DNA of 39,206 nt, taken from Vampirovibrionales bacterium. Its GTDB lineage: Bacteria; Cyanobacteriota; Vampirovibrionia; Vampirovibrionales; Vampirovibrionaceae. The notes beneath the pieces are model-generated. The model saw nothing but the letters and a program-made list of their open reading frames with translations. It had not been told where the DNA came from and did not search any database. Positions 1 through 12,156 of the stretch are shown here, piece after piece. Numbering within the stretch: the stretch's first letter is position 1; each line of letters opens with the position of its first letter. Made by a program: the position numbers and the translations under genes. The stretch covers positions 1 to 39,206 of the forward strand of contig JADJRF010000003.1 in the NCBI GenBank assembly GCA_016712355.1, read 5' to 3'.

Positions 1-50
1 CGTTTTGGAGCATTAGCAGAGCAAGTCTGAGCCGATGCTGAAATCGGACT
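1..50. repeat. F/G-type haplotype fragment at the left edge
   Basis: The first copy starts CGTTTTGGAGCATTAGCAG and continues GAGCCGATGCTGAAATCGG. This matches the F/G form (GAGCATTAGCAG, GAGCCTATGCTGAAATCGG) and not domain A (GAGCATCAGCAG, GAGACTACGCTTGAATCGG). From about base 53 the same monomer is pure domain A. It suggests that a domain junction lies just here and that F-like copies may continue to the left of the window. Confidence 0.7.
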
Positions 51-3000
51 TTCTGGAGTTGCTAGAACGGACAACTCGATGAGCTGAGTCGAATGAGCTA
101 TCGAGCGTTCCAATCGGTTGGGTAGTTCTCGACTTAGTCGCCTGCATCTGGCTGCACGTTCTGGAGCATCAGCAGAGCAAGTCTGAGACTACGCTTGAAT
201 CGGACTTTCTGGAGTTGCTAGAACGGACAACTCGATGAGCTGAGTCGAATGAGCTATCGAGCGTTCCAATCGGTTGGGTAGTTCTCGACTTAGTCGCCTG
301 CATCTGGCTGCACGTTCTGGAGCATCAGCAGAGCAAGTCTGAGACTACGCTTGAATCGGACTTTCTGGAGTTGCTAGAACGGACAACTCGATGAGCTGAG
401 TCGAATGAGCTATCGAGCGTTCCAATCGGTTGGGTAGTTCTCGACTTAGTCGCCTGCATCTGGCTGCACGTTCTGGAGCATCAGCAGAGCAAGTCTGAGA
501 CTACGCTTGAATCGGACTTTCTGGAGTTGCTAGAATGGACAACTCGATGAGCTGAGTCGAATGAGCTATCGAGCGTTCCAATCGGTTGGGTAGTTCTCGA
601 CTTAGTCGCCTGCATCTGGCTGCACGTTCTGGAGCATCAGCAGAGCAAGTCTGAGACTACGCTTGAATCGGACTTTCTGGAGTTGCTAGAACGGACAACT
701 CGATGAGCTGAGTCGAATGAGCTATCGAGCGTTCCAATCGGTTGGGTAGTTCTCGACTTAGTCGCCTGCATCTGGCTGCACGTTCTGGAGCATCAGCAGA
801 GCAAGTCTGAGACTACGCTTGAATCGGACTTTCTGGTGTTGCTAGAATGGACAGCTCGATGAGCTGAGTCGAATGAGCTATCGAGCGTTCCAATCGGTTG
901 GGTAGTTCTCGGCTTAGTCGCCTGCATCTGGCTGCACGTTCTGGAGCATTAGCAGAGCAAGTCTGAGACTACGCTTGAATCGGACTTTCTGGAGTTGCTA
1001 GAACGGACAACTCGATGAGCTGAGTCGAATGAGCTATCGAGCGTTCCAATCGGTTGGGTAGTTCTCGACTTAGTCGCCTGCATCTGGCTGCACGTTCTGG
1101 AGCATCAGCAGAGCAAGTCTGAGACTACGCTTGAATCGGACTTTCTGGAGTTGCTAGAATGGACAACTCGATGAGCTGAGTCGAATGAGCTATCGAGCGT
1201 TCCAATCGGTTGGGTAGTTCTCGACTTAGTCGCCTGCATCTGGCTGCACGTTCTGGAGCATCAGCAGAGCAAGTCTGAGACTACGCTTGAATCGGACTTT
1301 CTGGAGTTGCTAGAACGGACAACTCGATGAGCTGAGTCGAATGAGCTATCGAGCGTTCCAATCGGTTGGGTAGTTCTCGACTTAGTCGCCTGCATCTGGC
1401 TGCACGTTCTGGAGCATCAGCAGAGCAAGTCTGAGACTACGCTTGAATCGGACTTTCTGGAGTTGCTAGAACGGACAACTCGATGAGCTGAGTCGAATGA
1501 GCTATCGAGCGTTCCAATCGGTTGGGTAGTTCTCGACTTAGTCGCCTGCATCTGGCTGCACGTTCTGGAGCATCAGCAGAGCAAGTCTGAGACTACGCTT
1601 GAATCGGACTTTCTGGAGTTGCTAGAACGGACAACTCGATGAGCTGAGTCGAATGAGCTATCGAGCGTTCCAATCGGTTGGGTAGTTCTCGACTTAGTCG
1701 CCTGCATCTGGCTGCACGTTCTGGAGCATCAGCAGAGCAAGTCTGAGACTACGCTTGAATCGGACTTTCTGGAGTTGCTAGAACGGACAACTCGATGAGC
1801 TGAGTCGAATGAGCTATCGAGCGTTCCAATCGGTTGGGTAGTTCTCGACTTAGTCGCCTGCATCTGGCTGCACGTTCTGGAGCATCAGCAGAGCAAGTCT
1901 GAGACTACGCTTGAATCGGACTTTCTGGTGTTGCTAGAATGGGCAACTCGATGAGCTGAGTCGAATGAGCTATCGAGCGTTCCAATCGGTTGGGTAGTTC
2001 TCGACTTAGTCGCCTGCATCTGGCTGCACGTTCTGGAGCATCAGCAGAGCAAGTCTGAGACTACGCTTGAATCGGACTTTCTGGAGTTGCTAGAATGGAC
2101 AACTCGATGAGCTGAGTCGAATGAGCTATCGAGCGTTCCAATCGGTTGGGTAGTTCTCGACTTAGTCGCCTGCATCTGGCTGCACGTTCTGGAGCATCAG
2201 CAGAGCAAGTCTGAGACTACGCTTGAATCGGACTTTCTGGAGTTGCTAGAATGGGCAACTCGATGAGCTGAGTCGAATGAGCTATCGAGCGTTCCAATCG
2301 GTTGGGTAGTTCTCGACTTAGTCGCCTGCATCTGGCTGCACGTTCTGGAGCATCAGCAGAGCAAGTCTGAGACTACGCTTGAATCGGACTTTCTGGAGTT
2401 GCTAGAACGGACAACTCGATGAGCTGAGTCGAATGAGCTATCGAGCGTTCCAATCGGTTGGGTAGTTCTCGACTTAGTCGCCTGCATCTGGCTGCACGTT
2501 CTGGAGCATCAGCAGAGCAAGTCTGAGACTACGCTTGAATCGGACTTTCTGGAGTTGCTAGAATGGACAACTCGATGAGCTGAGTCGAATGAGCTATCGA
2601 GCGTTCCAATCGGTTGGGTAGTTCTCGACTTAGTCGCCTGCATCTGGCTGCACGTTCTGGAGCATCAGCAGAGCAAGTCTGAGACTACGCTTGAATCGGA
2701 CTTTCTGGAGTTGCTAGAATGGACAACTCGATGAGCTGAGTCGAATGAGCTATCGAGCGTTCCAATCGGTTGGGTAGTTCTCGACTTAGTCGCCTGCATC
2801 TGGCTGCACGTTCTGGAGCATCAGCAGAGCAAGTCTGAGACTACGCTTGAATCGGACTTTCTGGAGTTGCTAGAACGGACAACTCGATGAGCTGAGTCGA
2901 ATGAGCTATCGAGCGTTCCAATCGGTTGGGTAGTTCTCGACTTAGTCGCCTGCATCTGGCTGCACGTTCTGGAGCATCAGCAGAGCAAGTCTGAGACTAC

Positions 3001-4368
3001 GCTTGAATCGGACTTTCTGGAGTTGCTAGAACGGACAACTCGATGAGCTGAGTCGAATGAGCTATCGAGCGTTCCAATCGGTTGGGTAGTTCTCGACTTA
3101 GTCGCCTGCATCTGGCTGCACGTTCTGGAGCATCAGCAGAGCAAGTCTGAGACTACGCTTGAATCGGACTTTCTGGAGATGCTAGAATGGGCAACTCGAT
3201 GAGCTGAGTCGAATGAGCTATCGAGCGTTCCAATCGGTTGGGTAGTTCTCGACTTAGTCGCCTGCATCTGGCTGCACGTTCTGGAGCATCAGCAGAGCAA
3301 GTCTGAGACTACGCTTGAATCGGACTTTCTGGAGTTGCTAGAATGGACAACTCGATGAGCTGAGTCGAATGAGCTATCGAGCGTTCCAATCGGTTGGGTA
3401 GTTCTCGACTTAGTCGCCTGCATCTGGCTGCACGTTCTGGAGCATCAGCAGAGCAAGTCTGAGACTACGCTTGAATCGGACTTTCTGGTGTTGCTAGAAT
3501 GGACAGCTCGATGAGCTGAGTCGAATGAGCTATCGAGCGTTCCAATCGGTTGGGTAGTTCTCGACTTAGTCGCCTGCATCTGGCTGCACGTTCTGGAGCA
3601 TCAGCAGAGCAAGTCTGAGACTACGCTTGAATCGGACTTTCTGGAGTTGCTAGAACGGACAACTCGATGAGCTGAGTCGAATGAGCTATCGAGCGTTCCA
3701 ATCGGTTGGGTAGTTCTCGACTTAGTCGCCTGCATCTGGCTGCACGTTCTGGAGCATCAGCAGAGCAAGTCTGAGACTACGCTTGAATCGGACTTTCTGG
3801 AGATGCTAGAATGGGCAACTCGATGAGCTGAGTCGAATGAGCTATCGAGCGTTCCAATCGGTTGGGTAGTTCTCGACTTAGTCGCCTGCATCTGGCTGCA
3901 CGTTCTGGAGCATCAGCAGAGCAAGTCTGAGACTACGCTTGAATCGGACTTTCTGGAGATGCTAGAATGGGCAACTCGATGAGCTGAGTCGAATGAGCTA
4001 TCGAGCGTTCCAATCGGTTGGGTAGTTCTCGACTTAGTCGCCTGCATCTGGCTGCACGTTCTGGAGCATCAGCAGAGCAAGTCTGAGACTACGCTTGAAT
4101 CGGACTTTCTGGTGTTGCTAGAATGGGCAACTCGATGAGCTGAGTCGAATGAGCTATCGAGCGTTCCAATCGGTTGGGTAGTTCTCGACTTAGTCGCCTG
4201 CATCTGGCTGCACGTTCTGGAGCATCAGCAGAGCAAGTCTGAGACTACGCTTGAATCGGACTTTCTGGAGATGCTAGAATGGGCAACTCGATGAGCTGAG
4301 TCGAATGAGCTATCGAGCGTTGCAATCGGTTGGGTAGTTCTCGAATTAGTCGTCGGCATCTGGCTGCA
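1..4368. repeat. Satellite domain A (28 copies, left block)
   Basis: There are 28 copies of exactly 156 bp with no indels. Diagnostic bases are GAGCGTTCCAATCGGTTGGG, CTCGACTTAGTCGCCTGCAT, CTGGCTGCACG and GAGTCGAATGAG. The usual CTCGAG hexamer is replaced by CTCGAC, so the block lacks that palindrome. One short segment varies: most copies read GGAGTTGCTAGAACGGACAA. Others carry AATGGACAA, AATGGGCAA, GGTGTTGCTAG or GGAGATGCTAG. The GGAGATGCTAGAATGGGCAA form, standard in the rest of the array, first appears at copy 3121 and dominates by copy 4213. The right edge is therefore a mosaic and not a sharp junction. I see no gene in this stretch. Confidence 0.9.
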
Positions 4369-7320
4369 CGTTCTGGAGCATCAGCAGAGCAAGTCTGAGA
4401 CTACGCTTGAATCGGACTTTCTGGAGATGCTAGAATGGGCAACTCGATGAGCTGAGTCTAATGAGCTATCGAGCGTTCCAATCGGTTGGGTAGTTCTCGA
4501 CTTAGTCGCCTGCATCTGGCTGCACGTTCTGGAGCATCAGCAGAGCAAGTCTTAGACAACGCTTGAATCGGACTTTCTGGAGATGCTAGAATGGGCAACT
4601 CGATGAGCTGAGTCGAATGAGCTATCGAGCGTTCAAATCGGTTGGGTAGTTGTCGAGTTAATCGCCTGCGTCAGGCTGCACGTTCTGGAGCATCAGCAGA
4701 GCAAGTCTTAGACAACGCTTGATTCGGACTTTCTGGAGATGCTAGAACAGGCAACTCGATGAGCTGAGTCGAATGGGCTATCGAGCGTTCAAATCGGTTC
4801 GGTAGGTAGCCTGCATCTTGCTGCACGTTCTGGAGCACCAGCAGAGCAAGTCTAAGACAACGCTTGATTCGGACTTTGTGGAGATGCTAGAATGGGCAAC
4901 TCGATGAGCTGAGTCTAATGAGCTATCGAGCGTTCCAATCGGTTGGAGTAGTTCTCGACTTAGTCGCCGGCATCTTCCTGCACGTTCTGGAGCATCAGCA
5001 GAGCAAGTCTTAGACAACGCTTGATTCGGACTTTCTGGAGATGCTAGAATGGGCAACTCGATGAGCTGAGTCGAATGAGCTATCGAGCGTTCAAATCGGT
5101 TCGGTAGTTGTCGAGTTAATCGCCGGCATCTTACTGCACGTTCTGGAGCATCAGCAGAGCAAGTCTTAGACAACGCTTGAATCGGACTTTCTGGAGATGC
5201 TAGAATGGGCAACTCGATGAGCTGAGTCTACTGAGCTATCGAGCGTTCCAATCGGTTGGGTAGTTCTCGAATTAGTCGTCGGCATCTGGCTGCACGTTCT
5301 GGAGCATCAGCAGAGCAAGTCTGAGACTACGCTTGAATCGGACTTTCTGGAGATGCTCGAATGGGCAACTCGATGAGCTGAGTCTAATGAGCTATCGAGC
5401 GTTGAAATCGCTTCAGTAGTTCTCGACTTAGTCGCCTGCATCTGGCTGCACGTTCTGGAGCATCAGCAGAGCAAGTCTGAGACTACGCTTGAATCGGACT
5501 TTCTGGAGATGCTAGAATGGGCAACTCGATGAGCTGAGTCTAATGAGCTATCGAGCGTTCAAATCGGTTGGGTAGTTCTCGACTTAGACGCCTGCTTCTG
5601 GCAGCACGTTCTAAAGCATCAGCAGAGCAAGTCTTAGACGACGCTTGATTCGGACTTTCTGAAGATGCTAGAATGGGCAACTCGATGAGCTGAGTCGAAT
5701 GAGCTATCGAGCGTTGAAATCGGTTGGATAGTTCTCGAGTTAGACGCCAGCATCTGGCAGCACGTTCTGAAGCATCAGCAGAGCAAGTCTGAGACTACGC
5801 TTGAATCGGACTTTCTGGAGATGCTAGAATGGGCAACTCGATGAGCTGAGTCTAATGAGCTATCGAGCGTTGAAATCGGTTGGATAGTTCTCGACTTAGA
5901 CGCCCGCATCTGGCAGCACGTTCTGGAGCATCAGCAGAGCAAGTCTGAGACTACGCTTGAATCGGACTTTCTGGAGATGCTAGAATGGGCAACTCGATGA
6001 GCTGAGTCTAATGAGCTATCGAGCGTTCAAATCGGTTGGGTAGTTGTCGAGTTAGACGCCTGCATCCGGCAGCACGTTCTGGAGCATCAGCAGAGCAAGT
6101 CTTAGACAACGCTTGATTCGGACTTTCTGGAGATGCTAGAATGGGCAACTCGATGAGCTGAGTCTAATGAGCTATCGAGCGTTGAAATCGGTTGGATAGT
6201 TCTCGACTTAGACGCCCGCTTCTGGCAGCACGTTCTGGAGCATCAGCAGAGCAAGTCTGAGACTACGCTTGAATCGGACTTTCTGGAGATGCTAGAATGG
6301 GCAACTCGATGAGCTGAGTCTAATGAGCTATCGAGCGTTGAAATCGGTTGGATAGTTCTCGAGTTAGACGCCGGCATCTGGCTACACGTTCTGGAGCATC
6401 AGCAGAGCAAGTCTGAGACTACGCTTGAATCGGATTTTCTGGAGATGCTGGAATGGGCAGCTCGATAAGCTGAGTCTAACGAGCTATCGAGCGCTGAAAT
6501 CGGTTGGGTAGTTCTCGACTTAGACGCCTGCTTCTGGCAGCACGTTCTGGAGCATCAGCAGAGCAAGTCTGAGACTACGCTTGAATCGGACTTTCTGGAG
6601 ATGCTAGAATGGGCAACTCGATGAGCTGAGTCTAATGAGCTATCGAGCGTTGAAATCGGTTGGATAGTTCTCGAGTTAGACGCCCGCTTCTGGCAGCACG
6701 TTCTGGAGCATCAGCAGAGCAAGTCTGAGACTACGCTTGAATCGGACTTTCTGGAGATGCTAGAATGGGCAACTCGATGAGCTGAGTCTAATGAGCTATC
6801 GGGCGTTGAAATCGGTTGGATAGTTCTCGAGTTAGACGCCCGCATCTGGCAGCACGTTCTGGAGCATCAGCAGAGCAAGTCTGAGACTACGCTTGAATCG
6901 GACTTTCTGGAGATGCTAGAATGGGCAACTCGATGAGCTGAGTCTAATGAGCTATCGAGCGTTGAAATCGGTTGGATAGTTCTCGAAAGTCGCCCGCATT
7001 TGGCAGCACGTTCTGGAGCATCAGCAGAGCAAGTCTGAGACTACGCTTGAATCGGATTTTCTGGAGATGCTGGAATGGGCAGCTCGATAAGCTGAGTCTA
7101 ACGAGCTATCGAGCGCTGAAATCGGTTGGGTAGTTCTCGACTTAGACGCCTGCTTCTGACAGCACCTTCTAAAGCATCAGCAGAGCAGGTCTGAGACTAC
7201 GCTTGAATCGGATTTTCTGGAGATGCTGGAATGGGCAGCTCGATAAGCTGAGTCTAATGAGCTATCGATCGTTGAAATCGGTTGGATAGTTCTCGACTTA
7301 GACGCCCGCTTCTGGCAGCA
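4369..7320. repeat. Satellite domain B (19 divergent copies)
   Basis: These 19 copies are the most varied part of the left half. Markers include CTTAGACAACGCTTGATTCGG, GCGTTCAAATCGGTTCGGTAG, GTCGAGTTAATCGCC and CATCTTCCTGCACG, mixed with GTTGAAATCGGTTGGATAG copies that lead into domains C and D. Net length is 12 bases short of 19 periods: an 11-base loss near 4803, a one-base gain near 4946 and a two-base loss near 6986. Several copies near 6450 and 7080 share GGAATGGGCAGCTCGATAAG, so they descend from one variant. Satellite theory predicts such divergence where unequal exchange is infrequent. No gene is visible. Confidence 0.88.
4681..4825. repeat. Truncated monomer (145 bp)
   Basis: The distance to the next copy start is 145 bases instead of 156. 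The lost bases lie where GGTAGTTGTCGAGTTAATCG would be expected; the copy reads GGTAGGTAGCCTGC. This is the largest deletion I found in the window. It removes the region of the CTCGAG hexamer and shifts the phase of everything downstream. Confidence 0.85.
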
Positions 7321-10300
7321 CGTTCTGGAGCATCAGCAGAGCAAGTCTGAGACTACGCTTGAATCGGACTTTCTGGAGATGCTAGAATGGGCAACTCGAT
7401 GAGCTGAGTCTAATGAGCTATCGAGCGTTGAAATCGCTTGGATAGTTCTCGAGTTAGACGCCCGCTTCTGGCAGCACGTTCTGGAGCATCAGCAGAGCAA
7501 GTCTGAGACTACGCTTGAATCGGACTTTCTGGAGATGCTCGAATGGGCAACTCGATGAGCTGAGTCTAATGAGCTATCGAGCGTTGAAATCGCTTGGATA
7601 GTTCTCGAGTTAGACGCCCGCTTCTGGCAGCACGTTCTGGAGCATCAGCAGAGCAAGTCTGAGACTACGCTTGAATCGGACTTTCTGGAGATGCTCGAAT
7701 GGGCAACTCGACGAGCTGAGTCTAATGAGCTATCGAGCGTTGAAATCGCTTGGATAGTTCTCGAGTTAGACGCCCGCTTCTGGCAGCACGTTCTGGAGCA
7801 TCAGCAGAGCAAGTCTGAGACTACGCTTGAATCGGACTTTCTGGAGATGCTCGAATGGGCAACTCGATGAGCTGAGTCTAATGAGCTATCGAGCGTTGAA
7901 ATCGCTTGGATAGTTCTCGAGTTAGACGCCCGCTTCTGGCAGCACGTTCTGGAGCATCAGCAGAGCAAGTCTGAGACTACGCTTGAATCGGACTTTCTGG
8001 AGATGCTCGAATGGGCAACTCGATGAGCTGAGTCTAATGAGCTATCGAGCGTTGAAATCGCTTGGATAGTTCTCGAGTTAGACGCCCGCTTCTGGCAGCA
8101 CGTTCTGGAGCATCAGCAGAGCAAGTCTGAGACTACGCTTGAATCGGACTTTCTGGAGATGCTAGAATGGGCAACTCGATGAGCTGAGTCTAATGAGCTA
8201 TCGAGCGTTGAAATCGCTTGGATAGTTCTCGAGTTAGACGCCCGCTTCTGGCAGCACGTTCTGGAGCATCAGCAGAGCAAGTCTGAGACTACGCTTGAAT
8301 CGGACTTTCTGGAGATGCTCGAATGGGCAACTCGACGAGCTGAGTCTAATGAGCTATCGAGCGTTGAAATCGCTTGGATAGTTCTCGAGTTAGACGCCCG
8401 CTTCTGGCAGCACGTTCTGGAGCATCAGCAGAGCAAGTCTGAGACTACGCTTGAATCGGACTTTCTGGAGATGCTCGAATGGGCAACTCGATGAGCTGAG
8501 TCTAATGAGCTATCGAGCGTTGAAATCGCTTGGATAGTTCTCGAGTTAGACGCCCGCTTCTGGCAGCACGTTCTGGAGCATCAGCAGAGCAAGTCTGAGA
8601 CTACGCTTGAATCGGACTTTCTGGAGATGCTCGAATGGGCAACTCGATGAGCTGAGTCTAATGAGCTATCGAGCGTTGAAATCGCTTGGATAGTTCTCGA
8701 GTTAGACGCCCGCTTCTGGCAGCACGTTCTGGAGCATCAGCAGAGCAAGTCTGAGACTACGCTTGAATCGGACTTTCTGGAGATGCTCGAATGGGCAACT
8801 CGATGAGCTGAGTCTAATGAGCTATCGAGCGTTGAAATCGCTTGGATAGTTCTCGAGTTAGACGCCCGCTTCTGGCAGCACGTTCTGGAGCATCAGCAGA
8901 GCAAGTCTGAGACTACGCTTGAATCGGACTTTCTGGAGATGCTCGAATGGGCAACTCGATGAGCTGAGTCTAATGAGCTATCGAGCGTTGAAATCGCTTG
9001 GATAGTTCTCGAGTTAGACGCCCGCTTCTGGCAGCACGTTCTGGAGCATCAGCAGAGCAAGTCTGAGACTACGCTTGAATCGGACTTTCTGGAGATGCTC
9101 GAATGGGCAACTCGATGAGCTGAGTCTAATGAGCTATCGAGCGTTGAAATCGCTTGGATAGTTCTCGAGTTAGACGCCCGCTTCTGGCAGCACGTTCTGG
9201 AGCATCAGCAGAGCAAGTCTGAGACTACGCTTGAATCGGACTTTCTGGAGATGCTCGAATGGGCAACTCGATGAGCTGAGTCTAATGAGCTATCGAGCGT
9301 TGAAATCGCTTGGATAGTTCTCGAGTTAGACGCCCGCTTCTGGCAGCACGTTCTGGAGCATCAGCAGAGCAAGTCTGAGACTACGCTTGAATCGGACTTT
9401 CTGGAGATGCTCGAATGGGCAACTCGATGAGCTGAGTCTAATGAGCTATCGAGCGTTGAAATCGCTTGGATAGTTCTCGAGTTAGACGCCCGCTTCTGGC
9501 AGCACGTTCTGGAGCATCAGCAGAGCAAGTCTGAGACTACGCTTGAATCGGACTTTCTGGAGATGCTCGAATGGGCAACTCGATGAGCTGAGTCTAATGA
9601 GCTATCGAGCGTTGAAATCGCTTGGATAGTTCTCGAGTTAGACGCCCGCTTCTGGCAGCACGTTCTGGAGCATCAGCAGAGCAAGTCTGAGACTACGCTT
9701 GAATCGGACTTTCTGGAGATGCTCGAATGGGCAACTCGATGAGCTGAGTCTAATGAGCTATCGAGCGTTGAAATCGCTTGGATAGTTCTCGAGTTAGACG
9801 CCCGCTTCTGGCAGCACGTTCTGGAGCATCAGCAGAGCAAGTCTGAGACTACGCTTGAATCGGACTTTCTGGAGATGCTCGAATGGGCAACTCGATGAGC
9901 TGATTCTAATGAGCTATCGAGCGTTGAAATCGCTTGGATAGTTCTCGAGTTAGACGCCCGCTTCTGGCAGCACGTTCTGGAGCATCAGCAGAGCAAGTCT
10001 GAGACTACGCTTGAATCGGACTTTCTGGAGATGCTCGAATGGGCAACTCGATGAGCTGAGTCTAATGAGCTATCGAGCGTTGAAATCGCTTGGATAGTTC
10101 TCGAGTTAGACGCCCGCTTCTGGCAGCACGTTCTGGAGCATCAGCAGAGCAAGTCTGAGACTACGCTTGAATCGGACTTTCTGGAGATGCTCGAATGGGC
10201 AACTCGATGAGCTGATTCTAATGAGCTATCGAGCGTTGAAATCGCTTGGATAGTTCTCGAGTTAGACGCCCGCTTCTGGCAGCACGTTCTGGAGCATCAG

Positions 10301-12000
10301 CAGAGCAAGTCTGAGACTACGCTTGAATCGGACTTTCTGGAGATGCTAGAATGGGCAACTCGATGAGCTGAGTCTAATGAGCTATCGAGCGTTGAAATCG
10401 CTTGGATAGTTCTCGAGTTAGACGCCCGCTTCTGGCAGCACGTTCTGGAGCATCAGCAGAGCAAGTCTGAGACTACGCTTGAATCGGACTTTCTGGAGAT
10501 GCTCGAATGGGCAACTCGATGAGCTGATTCTAATGAGCTATCGAGCGTTGAAATCGCTTGGATAGTTCTCGAGTTAGACGCCCGCTTCTGGCAGCACGTT
10601 CTGGAGCATCAGCAGAGCAAGTCTGAGACTACGCTTGAATCGGACTTTCTGGAGATGCTCGAATGGGCAACTCGATGAGCTGAGTCTAATGAGCTATCGA
10701 GCGTTGAAATCGCTTGGATAGTTCTCGAGTTAGACGCCCGCTTCTGGCAGCACGTTCTGGAGCATCAGCAGAGCAAGTCTGAGACTACGCTTGAATCGGA
10801 CTTTCTGGAGATGCTCGAATGGGCAACTCGATGAGCTGAGTCTAATGAGCTATCGAGCGTTGAAATCGCTTGGATAGTTCTCGAGTTAGACGCCCGCTTC
10901 TGGCAGCACGTTCTGGAGCATCAGCAGAGCAAGTCTGAGACTACGCTTGAATCGGACTTTCTGGAGATGCTCGAATGGGCAACTCGATGAGCTGATTCTA
11001 ATGAGCTATCGAGCGTTGAAATCGCTTGGATAGTTCTCGAGTTAGACGCCCGCTTCTGGCAGCACGTTCTGGAGCATCAGCAGAGCAAGTCTGAGACTAC
11101 GCTTGAATCGGACTTTCTGGAGATGCTCGAATGGGCAACTCGATGAGCTGAGTCTAATGAGCTATCGAGCGTTGAAATCGCTTGGATAGTTCTCGAGTTA
11201 GACGCCCGCTTCTGGCAGCACGTTCTGGAGCATCAGCAGAGCAAGTCTGAGACTACGCTTGAATCGGACTTTCTGGAGATGCTCGAATGGGCAACTCGAT
11301 GAGCTGAGTCTAATGAGCTATCGAGCGTTGAAATCGCTTGGATAGTTCTCGAGTTAGACGCCCGCTTCTGGCAGCACGTTCTGGAGCATCAGCAGAGCAA
11401 GTCTGAGACTACGCTTGAATCGGACTTTCTGGAGATGCTCGAATGGGCAACTCGATGAGCTGAGTCTAATGAGCTATCGAGCGTTGAAATCGCTTGGATA
11501 GTTCTCGAGTTAGACGCCCGCTTCTGGCAGCACGTTCTGGAGCATCAGCAGAGCAAGTCTGAGACTACGCTTGAATCGGACTTTCTGGAGATGCTCGAAT
11601 GGGCAACTCGATGAGCTGAGTCTAATGAGCTATCGAGCGTTGAAATCGCTTGGATAGTTCTCGAGTTAGACGCCCGCTTCTGGCAGCACGTTCTGGAGCA
11701 TCAGCAGAGCAAGTCTGAGACTACGCTTGAATCGGACTTTCTGGAGATGCTCGAATGGGCAACTCGATGAGCTGAGTCTAATGAGCTATCGAGCGTTGAA
11801 ATCGCTTGGATAGTTCTCGAGTTAGACGCCCGCTTCTGGCAGCACGTTCTGGAGCATCAGCAGAGCAAGTCTGAGACTACGCTTGAATCGGACTTTCTGG
11901 AGATGCTCGAATGGGCAACTCGATGAGCTGAGTCTAATGAGCTATCGAGCGTTGAAATCGCTTGGATAGTTCTCGAGTTAGACGCCCGCTTCTGGCAGCA

Positions 12001-12156
12001 CGTTCTGGAGCATCAGCAGAGCAAGTCTGAGACTACGCTTGAATCGGACTTTCTGGAGATGCTCGAATGGGCAACTCGATGAGCTGAGTCTAATGAGCTA
12101 TCGAGCGTTGAAATCGCTTGGATAGTTCTCGAGTTAGACGCCCGCTTCTGGCAGCA
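12001..12156. repeat. Reference satellite monomer (domain C type)
   Basis: This copy is a good reference because it lies inside a run of copies that look identical. It starts CGTTCTGGAGCATCAG and ends TTCTGGCAGCA. In order it holds a CAGAGCAAGTCTGAGAC segment, a GAATCGGACTTTCTGG segment, a dyad at offsets 75-105, the GTTGAAATCGCTTGG segment, a CTCGAG hexamer at offsets 128-133 and a CGCCCGCTTCTGG tail. The motif TTCTGG occurs three times per period (12146, 12159, 12207), twice followed by AG. ATGAGCT occurs twice, 15 bases apart. These hint that the monomer itself grew from shorter repeats, but the evidence is weak. The start point is a convenience, since a tandem monomer has no natural end. 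Confidence 0.95.
12072..12110. repeat. Imperfect dyad (potential hairpin) in each monomer
   Basis: In the reference monomer, CTCGATGAGCT (12075-12085) is followed by a 10-base spacer and then AGCTATCGAG (12096-12105). The arms pair as CTCGAT plus AGCT against AGCT plus ATCGAG, giving 10 pairs with one bulged G. CAA at 12072-12074 and TTG at 12108-12110 can extend the stem past a two-base CG bulge. The same element recurs in essentially every copy. In domains E to G the right arm is often ATCGGG, which changes one T-A pair to T-G. Centromeric satellites often carry short dyads, and some authors link these to cruciforms or centromere identity. Any function here is inference. Confidence 0.8.

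Noticed and set aside
4778..5212. A 144-residue open frame on the minus strand
   Set aside because: Its protein is the satellite translated nearly three times, with the frame shifted by repeat variants and the local indel. There is no independent start context, domain or codon bias.
12128..12133. CTCGAG palindrome in each copy as a regulatory site
   Set aside because: It is a six-base palindrome without extended symmetry and is absent from domain A (CTCGAC). It is useful as a marker for the repeat but does not show regulation.
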